Shown piece by piece: positions 5,700-12,401 of a stretch of DNA of 12,401 nt (its first letter is position 1; each line of letters opens with the position of its first letter). The notes beneath the pieces are model-generated. The model was not told the DNA's origin. It ran no database searches and saw nothing but the letters and a program-made list of their open reading frames with translations. The stretch is from Phascolarctobacterium sp. (GTDB lineage Bacteria > Bacillota > Negativicutes > Acidaminococcales > Acidaminococcaceae): contig JAEDNJ010000027.1 in the NCBI GenBank assembly GCA_016302525.1, positions 1-12,401 on the forward strand, written 5' to 3'. Position numbers and translations under genes: made by a program.

Positions 5700-5728
5700 T
5701 TGACAAAGAAAGACTTTTGTGCTACAAT
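5700..5728 (+). promoter_or_regulatory. carD promoter P2, near consensus
   Basis: TTGACA (5700-5705), a 17-base spacer ending in TGC (extended -10), and TACAAT (5723-5728). It lies exactly 39 bases downstream of P1. Predicted start near 5735, leaving a leader of about 93 bases. Confidence 0.8.
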
Positions 5729-5827
5729 TAAGAATGTGATAGAGTGTTGTCTTTGTATGAGAGACTGTAATTGTAAAGGAGTATATGTTTTGTAGGCTTG
5801 TGGTAAAATAGGTTAGGAGGCTGAAAA

Positions 5828-6316
5828 ATGTTCGCTGTTGGTGACCGTGTAGTTTACCCTCTGCACGGCGGAGCTGTTATCAAGTGTATTGAGCATCGCA
5901 ATCAGGGCGGTACTGAATTGGACTACTATGTTTTGGAAATGCTTTTTGAGCATATGACAGTTTCTGTACCTGTGGCGAATGCTGTCCGTTTGGGCTTGCG
6001 CTATATCACTCCTGCCAATGAGCTGGACGAGGTTGCCGTGGTGCTTAAAAGTGAGCCGGATGTGCAGTCTGTCAAGAGTATTTCCTGGAACCGTCGTTTT
6101 CAAATCTACATGGACTGCATTAAAACTGGTAGTATTACAGAGGTTGCCCGTATCTTTAAGATTTTGACAATTCTTGAGGGCAACAAAAAAATCTCTGTAG
6201 GGGAAAGAAGACTGCTGCATAATACGAGGCAAATTCTGCAAAGCGAGCTCATGCTTGTTCTGGACATTGATGCAGATGCAGCCGAAAGATGGATTTATAA
6301 ATATGCTAGACCATAA
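5828..6316 (+). CDS. carD: CarD-family RNA polymerase-binding transcription regulator
   Basis: 162 residues, the usual length for CarD/CdnL proteins. AGGAGG lies 7 bases before the ATG. The N-terminal RNA-polymerase-interacting (Tudor-like) domain, residues about 1-60, opens with the family signature FAVGDRVVYPLHGGAVI and continues to YYVLEM and VSVPVANA. The C-terminal half (about 75-162) is the helical DNA-contacting domain, with WNRRFQIYMDCIKTGSITEVARI and RRLLHNTRQILQSEL. CarD proteins bind the beta subunit at initiating polymerase and alter open-complex stability, mostly at stable-RNA and ribosomal promoters; residue-level function here is by homology. The gene has two strong tandem promoters and two terminators behind it, so it is probably transcribed alone and at a high level. 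CarD genes next to yacL/ispD are common in Bacillota, which fits. Confidence 0.95.
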   Translation: MFAVGDRVVYPLHGGAVIKCIEHRNQGGTELDYYVLEMLFEHMTVSVPVANAVRLGLRYITPANELDEVAVVLKSEPDVQSVKSISWNRRFQIYMDCIKTGSITEVARIFKILTILEGNKKISVGERRLLHNTRQILQSELMLVLDIDADAAERWIYKYARP

Positions 6317-6325
6317 AGGTTAGGT

Positions 6326-6354
6326 GCGAGCTGTGAAGAGCAGCTCGCTTTTTT
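6326..6354 (+). terminator. carD terminator T1
   Basis: GCGAGCTG (6326-6333) pairs perfectly with CAGCTCGC (6341-6348) around a 7-base loop, followed by six T. A strong intrinsic terminator 9 bases after the carD stop. Confidence 0.9.
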
Positions 6355-6363
6355 GTTAATTAG

Positions 6364-6396
6364 ACAAGAAAATTATTGAGAATAATTCTTGTTTTT
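6364..6396 (+). terminator. carD terminator T2
   Basis: ACAAGA (6364-6369) pairs with TCTTGT (6387-6392), and ATTATT (6372-6377) with AATAAT (6381-6386), leaving a 2-base bulge and a GAG loop; four more T follow. It is an A/T-rich back-up to T1. As a near-palindrome it could also act on transcripts from the right. Confidence 0.5.
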
Positions 6397-6417
6397 CTCT
6401 AAGCAAAGTAGTATTAT
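6389..6417 (+). promoter_or_regulatory. Possible yacL promoter
   Basis: TTGTTT (6389-6394), a 17-base spacer, TATTAT (6412-6417). It lies just past the carD terminators and about 70 bases before the yacL start. The match is moderate. Confidence 0.4.
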
Positions 6418-6484
6418 ATAGTAGTATCTTTTTCATTTAGGTGCTTTTATCTAAGCAAAATCTTTGAGGAAAGGAGGAAAAATG

Positions 6485-7618
6485 ATGTTCAAGAAAATTA
6501 TTAGCTTAGCAATTTCTATTACGATAGTATTTGTAGGCATCATCATTACTGACACTGTTTTGCCGTGGGCAGCAGAGCTCTTAGGCTACTCCTTAACAAA
6601 GAATGGTCTTTTTGGGATTGCGTTCCCCAATACTTTGTTTATTATCTTTGGAGCCTTTGTCTTTTGCTGGCTGGGCTTAGTCCTGGGCCCATTGCTTACA
6701 GATTGGATTTTTAATTATTCGGAACGCGTCACCTTGGCCTTATCAAAACTGCCTACAAGCTCAATTCTCGTAATGGTTTTTGGCGTTGTTCTGGGCCTGT
6801 TGCTCGCTAATCTCATAGGCGCTCCCTTTGCCCGTTTGCCGCTCATCGGCCCTTATATCCCCATGAGCCTGAGCTTTGTGCTGTCTGTAGTTGGCGCTAA
6901 GCTGGCTATGAGCAAGAGCGAGGATATTACCGGCTTCTTTAATAAGCTTATGGGTATTGGCAAGCGTGCCAAGGCAGAAAAGCGCGAGCTAGAGGTTGTG
7001 GGCGCTCCTGCCATCGAAAAAAACTGCGTCAATAAAAAAATCCTCGATACAAGTGTCATCATTGATGGCCGCGTTATGGATATTCTGGCGACTGGCTTTT
7101 TGGAAGGCAATCTTCTGGTGCCTAAGTTTGTGCTGGAAGAGCTGCAGCGCCTGTCTGATTCAGCTGACCCCCTAAAAAGAGCGAAGGGCCGTCGTGGGCT
7201 GGATTTAGTGCATGATATGCAAATCAGCTACAAGGACACAATCATGGTTGTAGAAAACGACTATGAGGATGTGGCCGAGGTTGATGCCAAGCTGCTGTGC
7301 CTTGCAAGAGAAATCAATGCTGCTGTTATTACTAATGACTACAATTTGAATAAGGTTGCAGGTATTCAGGGCATTAAGGTGCTGAATATTAATGAGCTGG
7401 CGAATGCTATTAAGCCCGTTGTTATTTCTGGCGAGGAAATGCTGGTTACATTAATGAAGGAAGGCCGTGAGCCGGGTCAGGCCATTGGCTATCTGGAGGA
7501 CGGCACCATGATTGTTGTCGAAAATGGTCGGCGCTTTGTGGGCAAAACGGCTACTGTCGTAGTTAACTCTGTGCTGCAGACGGCAGCAGGGAGAATGATT
7601 TTTGCTCATATTAAATAG
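6485..7618 (+). CDS. yacL: YacL-like membrane protein with PIN and TRAM domains
   Basis: 377 residues from the ATG at 6485, which is 7 bases after AGGAGG (6472-6477). The adjacent ATG at 6482 is only 4 bases away, and the in-frame TTG at 6464 lies upstream of the ribosome binding site, so it is not a start. Residues 1-145 hold about four membrane helices, rich in Gly/Leu/Val. The PIN nuclease-type domain (about 184-305) has the acidic positions D188 (ILDTSVIIDGR), E218/E219 (VLEELQ), D267 (VDAKLL) and D285 (ITNDYN), so a metal-dependent RNase fold looks intact. A C-terminal TRAM RNA-binding domain (about 313-375) follows: REPGQAIGYLEDGTMIVVE. This matches B. subtilis YacL, found upstream of ispD in many Bacillota. 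The cellular substrate is not established to my knowledge; a membrane-tethered ribonuclease is the natural inference. Confidence 0.92.
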   Translation: MFKKIISLAISITIVFVGIIITDTVLPWAAELLGYSLTKNGLFGIAFPNTLFIIFGAFVFCWLGLVLGPLLTDWIFNYSERVTLALSKLPTSSILVMVFGVVLGLLLANLIGAPFARLPLIGPYIPMSLSFVLSVVGAKLAMSKSEDITGFFNKLMGIGKRAKAEKRELEVVGAPAIEKNCVNKKILDTSVIIDGRVMDILATGFLEGNLLVPKFVLEELQRLSDSADPLKRAKGRRGLDLVHDMQISYKDTIMVVENDYEDVAEVDAKLLCLAREINAAVITNDYNLNKVAGIQGIKVLNINELANAIKPVVISGEEMLVTLMKEGREPGQAIGYLEDGTMIVVENGRRFVGKTATVVVNSVLQTAAGRMIFAHIK

Positions 7619-7646
7619 AGCAGGCACCCTATTAATGTGCTGTTTT
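7619..7646 (+). terminator. Imperfect hairpin after yacL
   Basis: AGCAG-g-CAC pairs with GTGCTGTT (one bulged G) around a 9-base loop, then TTTT. It starts at the base after the yacL stop codon and is probably a modest terminator. Confidence 0.4.
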
Positions 7647-7705
7647 GCTATAGGCCGCAGCCTCAATAGTTTTTAGGCTGGGGAAGATTTTTATAGGTTG
7701 TTTAG

Positions 7706-7734
7706 AGGGGTGCTCATGGGCACCCCTTGCTTTT
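7706..7734 (+). terminator. Strong hairpin between yacL and ispD
   Basis: AGGGGTGC (7706-7713) pairs perfectly with GCACCCCT (7720-7727) around a 6-base loop, followed by TGCTTTT. The G/C-rich stem is strong but the T-run is broken. A third stem, CAGCCT/AGGCTG (7658-7680), lies just upstream. It could terminate yacL transcripts or partly attenuate ispD, whose ATG is 19 bases downstream. Confidence 0.55.
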
Positions 7735-7753
7735 AATTTAGAGAGGATAGATT

Positions 7754-8446
7754 ATGAAGGAAATAATTTGCATTGTTCCTGCTGCTGGCGCCGGTAAAAG
7801 ATTAGGCTTAGGCATTAATAAGGCCTTTGCTATGCTTGCAGGTGCCCCTCTAATCGTACATTGTCTGAAAATGCTGCAGGAAACTGGCCTTGTCAAAAGA
7901 GCTATTGTTGTGCTAGCTCCTGCTGAGGTAGAGGATGGGCGTGAGCTCTTGGAAGGCTATGCACCAAGCTATTTTGCGGAGCTTCCCTTTAGCGTGGTGG
8001 CAGGGGGCAAGGAGCGCCAGGATTCTGTGGCTAATGCCTTGGCAACGGTGACAGAGGTTGAAGGCTACATTGCTGTTCACGATGGAGCTAGGCCCTTTGC
8101 AGGCAGGGAGGTTTTTGCCCGTACTCTTGAGGCTGCTAAGCTGCATGGGGCAGCTATCGCCGCTGTGCCCGTGAAGGATACGATTAAGGTTATTAACGAC
8201 CAAGGCGAGGTTGTGGCTACGCCAGCACGCAGCACGCTGCAGGCTGTACAGACACCGCAGATTTTTGCAGCCAAGCTGCTTAAGGAGGCCTATGCCTATT
8301 TAGCTGCTCATCCCACTGCTGTTACGGATGATGCCTCTGTGGTGGAGCTTTTGGGACACAAGGTAGTGGTGGCCTTAGGCCGTTATGAAAACATCAAGGT
8401 GACAACTCCTGAGGATCTTATTTTCGCAGAAAATTTATTACAATAA
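7754..8446 (+). CDS. ispD: 2-C-methyl-D-erythritol 4-phosphate cytidylyltransferase
   Basis: 230 residues, normal for IspD. The ATG follows AGAGGAT. The enzyme joins CTP and 2-C-methyl-D-erythritol 4-phosphate to give the CDP-methylerythritol intermediate of the MEP isoprenoid pathway in the cytoplasm. The nucleotide-binding loop is PAAGAGKRLG...NKAF with R16 and K23. GGKERQDSV, VHDGARPF (108-115, D110 and R113), PVKDTIK (K141), LQAVQTPQIF, TDDASVVE and NIKVTTPEDL follow in the family order, so all the usual catalytic parts are present. In many Bacillota the next gene is ispF or an ispDF fusion; here ispD ends alone and gltX follows with its own promoter, so ispF must be elsewhere. No obvious promoter was found between yacL and ispD, so read-through from yacL past the hairpins is likely. 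Confidence 0.96.
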   Translation: MKEIICIVPAAGAGKRLGLGINKAFAMLAGAPLIVHCLKMLQETGLVKRAIVVLAPAEVEDGRELLEGYAPSYFAELPFSVVAGGKERQDSVANALATVTEVEGYIAVHDGARPFAGREVFARTLEAAKLHGAAIAAVPVKDTIKVINDQGEVVATPARSTLQAVQTPQIFAAKLLKEAYAYLAAHPTAVTDDASVVELLGHKVVVALGRYENIKVTTPEDLIFAENLLQ

Positions 8447-8449
8447 GCT

Positions 8450-8477
8450 AAGCCTGGCAAAATGCGTTAGGCTTTTG
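8450..8477 (+). terminator. Possible ispD terminator
   Basis: AAGCCT (8450-8455) pairs with AGGCTT (8469-8474) around a 13-base loop, and the T-run is short (TTTTG). It is close to the ispD stop codon. Weak. Confidence 0.4.
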
Positions 8478-8536
8478 TGGTGCTTGGTCTTTGTTATAGC
8501 TTGCTAAAATTTTTGCTAGGACTATTGTGTAATATA

Positions 8537-8545
8537 TGTTATAAT
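8537..8545 (+). promoter_or_regulatory. gltX promoter, extended -10
   Basis: TGTTATAAT is a TGn-extended consensus -10. The hexamer at 17 bases upstream (TAGGAC, 8517-8522) is a poor -35. Transcription would start near 8552, which places the in-frame ATG at 8556 at the very 5' end of the message and so argues against it as the start of gltX. Confidence 0.55.
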
Positions 8546-8639
8546 ATTAGTTCAGATGAGTGGCTTTTTTGCTCTTATCTGCTTAAAAAAGAAAATACGA
8601 AGAGGGCGTAAGCTCTGTTCTGGAGATGGAGGTATATAT

Positions 8640-10127
8640 ATGTGTAGTGACTGTAATTGTCAAGAGGTTAGAGTAAGATTTGCGCCGAGCCCTACAGGCC
8701 CGTTTCATATTGGTGGAGCACGCAGCGCTCTGTTTAACTATCTGTTAGCTCGTAAAACTGGCGGCAAGCTGGTTCTGAGAATTGAGGATACCGACCGTGA
8801 GCGTTCTACCCCTGAGTCTGAAGAAAATATTAAGGCCGCTTTAAAATGGCTGGGCATGACCTGGGATGAGGGCGTGGATGTAGGTGGTCCCTATGGCCCC
8901 TATCACCAAATGGAGCGCCTCGACATCTACAAAAAATATACAGACCAGCTGTTAGCTGAGGGCAAGGCTTATTACTGCTATTGCACTGATGAAGAGCTGG
9001 AGGCTGAGCGCCAGGCTCTGAGCGCTAAGGGTGAGACCCCGCGCTACATGGGTAAATGTGCTCATCTGACTGCTGAGCAAATTGCTCAATACGAGGCAGA
9101 GGGCCGTAAGCCGACTGTACGCTTCCGTGTGCCCAAGGACCAACAAATCCTCATTCACGACCTGGTGCGTGGTGATGTAGTTTTTGATTCCAATGGTATT
9201 GGTGATTTTGTTATTGTAAAATCTGACGGTATTCCTACCTATAACTATGCTGTAGTAATTGACGACTCTTTAATGCACATTACTCATGTCATCCGTGCTG
9301 AGGAGCATTTGTCTAATACTCCGCGCCAATGCCTGATTTATGATGCGCTGGGCTTCCCCAAGCCTACCTTTGGCCATATTTCCCTGATTCTGGGCAAGGA
9401 CCACACCAAGATGTCCAAGCGCCATGGCGCTACCTCTGTTGACCAATATCGTCAGCTGGGCTATCTGCCAGAGGGCATTGACAATTTCCTGGCTCTCTTA
9501 GGCTGGTCTCCCAAGGGCGAGCAGGAAATCTTCTCTATGGAAGAGCTGGCTAAGGAATTTAGCATGGACAGCGTAGCAAAGAATCCTGCTGTCTTTGACT
9601 TAGATAAGCTGAACCATATCAATCAGCATTATATGCGTCAATTAAGCGAGGAAGCTCTCTATGAGGTGGCTAAGCCCCATATGCTGGCTAAGGGCTACAT
9701 CACTGGCGACGAGGAAGGCGAAAAGCTGGCTTGGCTGCATAAGGTTGTAGCAACTGCTAAAGAATATGTTTACTGTGCAAGTCAAATTCCCGATATGGTA
9801 GAGATGTACTTTACTGATGAATTTGGCTTTGAAAATGAAGAGGCTGAGGCTGTTTTAAAGGCAGAAACTGTACCTAGTGTTATCAACTGCCTGCTGACAG
9901 AGCTGCCTAACATGGAAGCTCTGGATATTCCGGCAGTAAAGGCTCTCTTCAAGAAAATCCAAAAAACTACAAAGCTGAAGGGCAAGGATGTTTTCATGCC
10001 GATTCGTGTTGCTTTGACAGGCAATCAGCATGGTCCTGAGCTGGCAGCTATGATTCCGCTGCTGGGCGTTGAGCGTACTGCTAAACGCGTTAAAGCAAGC
10101 TGCGCAAAGGTTGGTATTGAGCTGTAG
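8640..10127 (+). CDS. gltX: Glutamyl-tRNA synthetase (class I)
   Basis: 495 residues from the ATG at 8640, placed 7 bases after GGAGG (8628-8632). The longer in-frame ATG at 8556 would add 28 residues unlike GltX, has no ribosome binding site and sits at the predicted transcript end. The enzyme charges tRNA(Glu) with glutamate. Signatures are VRVRFAPSPTGPFHIGG (HIGH-type H23-G26), RIEDTDRERS, and KMSKR at 257-261. The zinc-binding pattern C113-x-C115-x24-C140-x-H142 has the same spacing as the E. coli enzyme. The anticodon-binding helical domain fills the C-terminal third. Many Bacillota use a non-discriminating enzyme that also charges tRNA(Gln) for GatCAB; that cannot be decided from motifs here. 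Odd point: the N-terminus is MCSDCNCQ, three cysteines before the usual start of the fold. cysS follows after 26 bp, probably co-transcribed. Confidence 0.97.
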   Translation: MCSDCNCQEVRVRFAPSPTGPFHIGGARSALFNYLLARKTGGKLVLRIEDTDRERSTPESEENIKAALKWLGMTWDEGVDVGGPYGPYHQMERLDIYKKYTDQLLAEGKAYYCYCTDEELEAERQALSAKGETPRYMGKCAHLTAEQIAQYEAEGRKPTVRFRVPKDQQILIHDLVRGDVVFDSNGIGDFVIVKSDGIPTYNYAVVIDDSLMHITHVIRAEEHLSNTPRQCLIYDALGFPKPTFGHISLILGKDHTKMSKRHGATSVDQYRQLGYLPEGIDNFLALLGWSPKGEQEIFSMEELAKEFSMDSVAKNPAVFDLDKLNHINQHYMRQLSEEALYEVAKPHMLAKGYITGDEEGEKLAWLHKVVATAKEYVYCASQIPDMVEMYFTDEFGFENEEAEAVLKAETVPSVINCLLTELPNMEALDIPAVKALFKKIQKTTKLKGKDVFMPIRVALTGNQHGPELAAMIPLLGVERTAKRVKASCAKVGIEL

Positions 10128-10153
10128 ACCTTTGCTGAAAAGGAGTAAAAGAT

Positions 10154-11614
10154 ATGACTATTAAGGTTTATAACACTCTCAATAATAGAAAAGAAGAATT
10201 TGTTCCTATCGAGCCCGGTAAGGCTAAGATTTATGTGTGCGGCGTTACTCCCTACAACCATCCGCACGTAGGTAATGCCCGTCCCTTTGTAACCTGGGAT
10301 GTTATTCATCGCTTTTTAGAGCATGAGGGCTATGATGTAACCCATGTACAAAACTTTACTGATGTAGATGACAAGATTATCAATACTGCTAACAAGGAGG
10401 GTGTGCAATGGTTTGATGTCTGCAACCGTTACATCGATTCTTACTTTGAGGTAATGGATAAGCTGAATGTTAAACGCGTGCATGTTTATCCCCGCGTTTC
10501 TGAGCATATTCCTGATATTATCGCTACTGTGCAGGGCTTGATTGATAAGGGCCATGCTTATCCTATGGATGGTGATGTTTACTACAGTGTAGAAAGCTTT
10601 AAGGAATATGGCAAGCTGAGCGGACGTAATCTGGAGGATATGCAGGCTGGCGCTCGTATCGAGGTTGATGACCGCAAGCGCAATCCCTACGATTTTGCTC
10701 TGTGGAAGGCTGCTAAGCCCGGCGAGCCTGCTTGGGAATCTCCCTGGGGTCCGGGCCGTCCTGGCTGGCACATTGAATGCTCTACCATGAGTATGAAGTA
10801 TTTGGGTCAAAACTTCGACTTCCATGGCGGCGGCAGTGATTTGATTTTCCCGCACCATGAAAACGAGATTGCTCAATCTGAGGGCTGCACTGATTGCAAA
10901 TTTGTAAACTACTGGCTCCACAATGGCTTTATTACTGTTAATGAAGAAAAAATGTCTAAGTCTCTGGGCAACTTCTTCATGGTTTGCGATATTTTAGAAC
11001 ACTATGAGCCGGAAACACTGCGCTTCTTTATTGTATCTACGCACTATCGTTCCCCGCTGGACTTTAGCGATGCCCGTTTAACTGAGGCTGACAAGAGCCT
11101 TGCTCGTCTGCGTGCTGCTAAGGAGGCCGTGGAGGAAATGGCAAGGATGCTGGCAGTTGGTCCTAACCCCTACAGCCTGGCTCTGCGCAAGAAGGCAGCT
11201 AAGGCACGCGAGGACTTTATGGAAGCAATGCGTGACGACTTCAATACTGCTCTGGCAATTAGCTATATGTTTGCTCTGGCTAAGGATATTCAAAGCTACA
11301 AGAAGGCTCTGGCGAAGGAGAACGCTAGACCTGATGGCAAGCTGATTGCTATGTATAAGGATATCTTTGCAGAAATGTGCTCCATCATCGGCGTTATGGA
11401 AAATACCGCTGCTGTAGAAAAAGAGGCTGCTCCTGCCGAAGCCGAAGGCAACAGCAAGGAAGCTCAGCTGGTAGAAATGATTATCAAGCAACGCCAGGAG
11501 GCAAAGGCAGCTAAGGATTATGCTACAGCCGATAAGCTCCGCAATGAGCTGCTGGAAATTGGTATTGCCTTACAGGATACCAAGGAAGGCGTAAAGTGGA
11601 GCAAGGTTAATTAA
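10154..11614 (+). CDS. cysS: Cysteinyl-tRNA synthetase (class I)
   Basis: 486 residues. The ATG at 10154 has AAGGAG upstream at suitable spacing. The enzyme charges tRNA(Cys). The HIGH motif is H38-V-G-N41 in [14 protein letters not shown]. Catalytic zinc ligands are C29 ([11 protein letters not shown]), C209 (GWHIECSTM), H234 and E238 (FPHHENE), and KMSKS is at 266-270, all at the standard positions for the family. The DALR helical domain and the usual C-terminal part follow ([22 protein letters not shown]). A short Ala/Glu-rich linker at about residues 418-435 ([20 protein letters not shown]) is probably a flexible insert. No T-box leader is visible upstream, so expression likely follows gltX. 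In B. subtilis cysE lies between gltX and cysS; it is absent here. Confidence 0.97.
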   Translation: MTIKVYNTLNNRKEEFVPIEPGKAKIYVCGVTPYNHPHVGNARPFVTWDVIHRFLEHEGYDVTHVQNFTDVDDKIINTANKEGVQWFDVCNRYIDSYFEVMDKLNVKRVHVYPRVSEHIPDIIATVQGLIDKGHAYPMDGDVYYSVESFKEYGKLSGRNLEDMQAGARIEVDDRKRNPYDFALWKAAKPGEPAWESPWGPGRPGWHIECSTMSMKYLGQNFDFHGGGSDLIFPHHENEIAQSEGCTDCKFVNYWLHNGFITVNEEKMSKSLGNFFMVCDILEHYEPETLRFFIVSTHYRSPLDFSDARLTEADKSLARLRAAKEAVEEMARMLAVGPNPYSLALRKKAAKAREDFMEAMRDDFNTALAISYMFALAKDIQSYKKALAKENARPDGKLIAMYKDIFAEMCSIIGVMENTAAVEKEAAPAEAEGNSKEAQLVEMIIKQRQEAKAAKDYATADKLRNELLEIGIALQDTKEGVKWSKVN

Positions 11615-11624
11615 GGATAGTTTC

Positions 11625-12098
11625 ATGAAATTTGATAAATATCAAATGCTAAGGGACCATGCCCTGGCTATGTGCGTAGCCGAGGGCTCTCCTGTCCCGC
11701 CCACAAGACAGCTGCACCCGATAGTTTTGGCCTATGTGGGAGACGTGGTGTTTTCTATGTATACCCGTTTGCGCCTCATGCCAACCTCTAACAAGGTGCA
11801 GGTGCTCCATGATATAGATGCGAAAATGGTCTCTGCTGTTATGCAGTGCAAGGCTATGCAGGCTATAGAAGGGGAGCTGACAGAGGAAGAGGCTCAGGCC
11901 TTTCATAGAGGCCGCAATGCTAAATCAACTGTGCCCAAGAGTGCTTCTGTGGCTCAGTATCGCATTGCTACAGGCTTTGAGGCTCTGTTAGGTTATCTGT
12001 TTTTGGAAAAGCAGGAGGAGCGTCTCGAATATATATTGGACAAAAGCTTTACCATCATTGCGCAAGCAATGCAGGAGCATTTTGCCAAGCTTAAGTAA
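11625..12098 (+). CDS. mrnC: Mini-ribonuclease III (23S rRNA maturation)
   Basis: 157 residues. The ATG at 11625 lies 10 bp after the cysS stop, and its AAGGA ribosome binding site overlaps that stop, which suggests translational coupling. Mini-III is a dimeric RNase III catalytic domain without the double-stranded-RNA-binding domain; in Bacillota it trims the ends of 23S rRNA precursor. Visible signatures: HPIVLAYVGDVVFSMYTR, where D40 should be a metal-binding catalytic residue; FHRGRNAKS (93-101); and YRIATGFEALLGYLFL, where E119 is the second catalytic acid. Length and motif order are normal. The N-terminal 28 residues before QLHPIVLAYVGD are slightly longer than in some homologues. Placement directly after cysS is the conserved Bacillota order. 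Confidence 0.95.
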   Translation: MKFDKYQMLRDHALAMCVAEGSPVPPTRQLHPIVLAYVGDVVFSMYTRLRLMPTSNKVQVLHDIDAKMVSAVMQCKAMQAIEGELTEEEAQAFHRGRNAKSTVPKSASVAQYRIATGFEALLGYLFLEKQEERLEYILDKSFTIIAQAMQEHFAKLK

Positions 12099-12113
12099 CA
12101 AGGAGGTGCCAGA

Positions 12114-12401
12114 ATGGCCATTAGTGTTGAATTAATTGCTTATTCTCAATTAGCACCAGAAAAGAATATTGATAATACTGCTATGGTAGAGCAGGTTAAT
12201 GCCAGTGCTGCCAATCTTTGCTACAATGCTATTGGCGCCAAGGACATTCTGGCGGGCATGAATAACGCAAATGCGCAGCGCCTGACAAGGATGATGGTTA
12301 AATCTGGCCACCACTCTACTATTGAGCATGTGAGCTTTACCTTTGCCATTGAGGGCATTTCCCGTGCCTGCACCCATCAGCTGGTGCGCCATCGTATTGC
12401 C
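12114..12401 (+). CDS. thyX: Flavin-dependent thymidylate synthase, N-terminal part (cut by window end)
   Basis: An open frame of 96 codons with no stop runs off the window. The ATG at 12114 has AAGGAGG 8 bases upstream and lies 15 bp after the mrnC stop. The sequence [18 protein letters not shown] begins the fold. [18 protein letters not shown] (64-81), then [14 protein letters not shown] (83-96), is the ThyX family core; the RHR at 92-94 opens the RHRxxSxxxxSxRY-type motif, which is cut at its fifth residue. ThyX methylates dUMP to dTMP using FAD, NADPH and methylene-tetrahydrofolate, and replaces ThyA in many anaerobes. By spacing it belongs to the gltX-cysS-mrnC transcript. Whether the rest is intact cannot be seen. 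Confidence 0.95.
   Translation, partial: MAISVELIAYSQLAPEKNIDNTAMVEQVNASAANLCYNAIGAKDILAGMNNANAQRLTRMMVKSGHHSTIEHVSFTFAIEGISRACTHQLVRHRIA

Noticed and set aside
6464..6484. yacL start at TTG 6464 or ATG 6482
   Set aside because: The TTG precedes the AGGAGG site, and the ATG at 6482 is only 4 bases from it; 6485 has the better spacing, though 6482 changes just one residue.
8556..8639. N-terminal extension of gltX from the ATG at 8556
   Set aside because: The extra residues do not resemble GltX, there is no ribosome binding site, and the ATG is at the predicted transcript start; GGAGG at 8628 points to 8640.
8546..8639. T-box leader before gltX or cysS
   Set aside because: The gltX leader is only about 90 bases and the gltX-cysS gap is 26 bp; neither holds a T-box-like sequence or terminator/antiterminator pair.
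10316..10921. 201-codon minus-strand frame opposite cysS
   Set aside because: Antisense shadow of a highly conserved gene with no start signal and no recognisable domain.

Overview
The window is bacterial chromosomal DNA, almost certainly from a Bacillota (Firmicutes) species of moderate GC. The grounds are strong AGGAGG-type ribosome binding sites, many TGn-extended -10 promoters, and a block carD - yacL - ispD - gltX - cysS - mrnC - thyX that resembles the B. subtilis yacL-ispD-ispF-gltX-cysE-cysS-mrnC region. thyX after mrnC, and the absence of ispF and cysE, point away from Bacillus. A Negativicutes member (Acidaminococcaceae-like) is my guess, but the sequence does not prove it.

Left arm (1-1440, minus strand): two genes of unknown role. 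One encodes a 271-residue protein whose C-terminal two thirds are four near-identical 44-residue Sel1/TPR-like helical repeats, three of them with a CPC motif. Upstream of it is a 117-residue stand-alone GAF-like domain resembling a shortened CodY sensor domain without a DNA-binding part. A dyad overlaps the likely promoter of the repeat gene.

Centre (1838-5287, plus strand): a three-gene operon encoding an SPFH-domain protein with five C-terminal zinc ribbons (YdjI-like), a membrane protein with two N-terminal zinc ribbons (YdjG-like), and a secreted/membrane-anchored TPM-domain protein with a Gly/Ser tail (YdjH-like). In B. subtilis the equivalents are encoded with the phage-shock protein PspA and act in the cell-envelope stress response; no pspA is present here. 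A hairpin separates gene 1 from gene 2. After gene 3 come a hairpin and then a duplicated terminator cassette with a 125-bp period.

Right arm (5660-12401, plus strand): carD, driven by two tandem near-consensus promoters and closed by two terminators; yacL (membrane PIN-TRAM protein); ispD (MEP isoprenoid pathway); then gltX, cysS, mrnC and the first 96 codons of thyX, which runs off the window. gltX has its own extended -10 promoter. gltX-cysS-mrnC-thyX are 10-26 bp apart and probably form one transcript joining tRNA charging, 23S rRNA maturation and dTMP synthesis.

No tRNA, rRNA, CRISPR array, transposase or integrase was found. Several gene starts were set by ribosome-binding-site position and differ from the longest reading frame (repeat protein, yacL, gltX).
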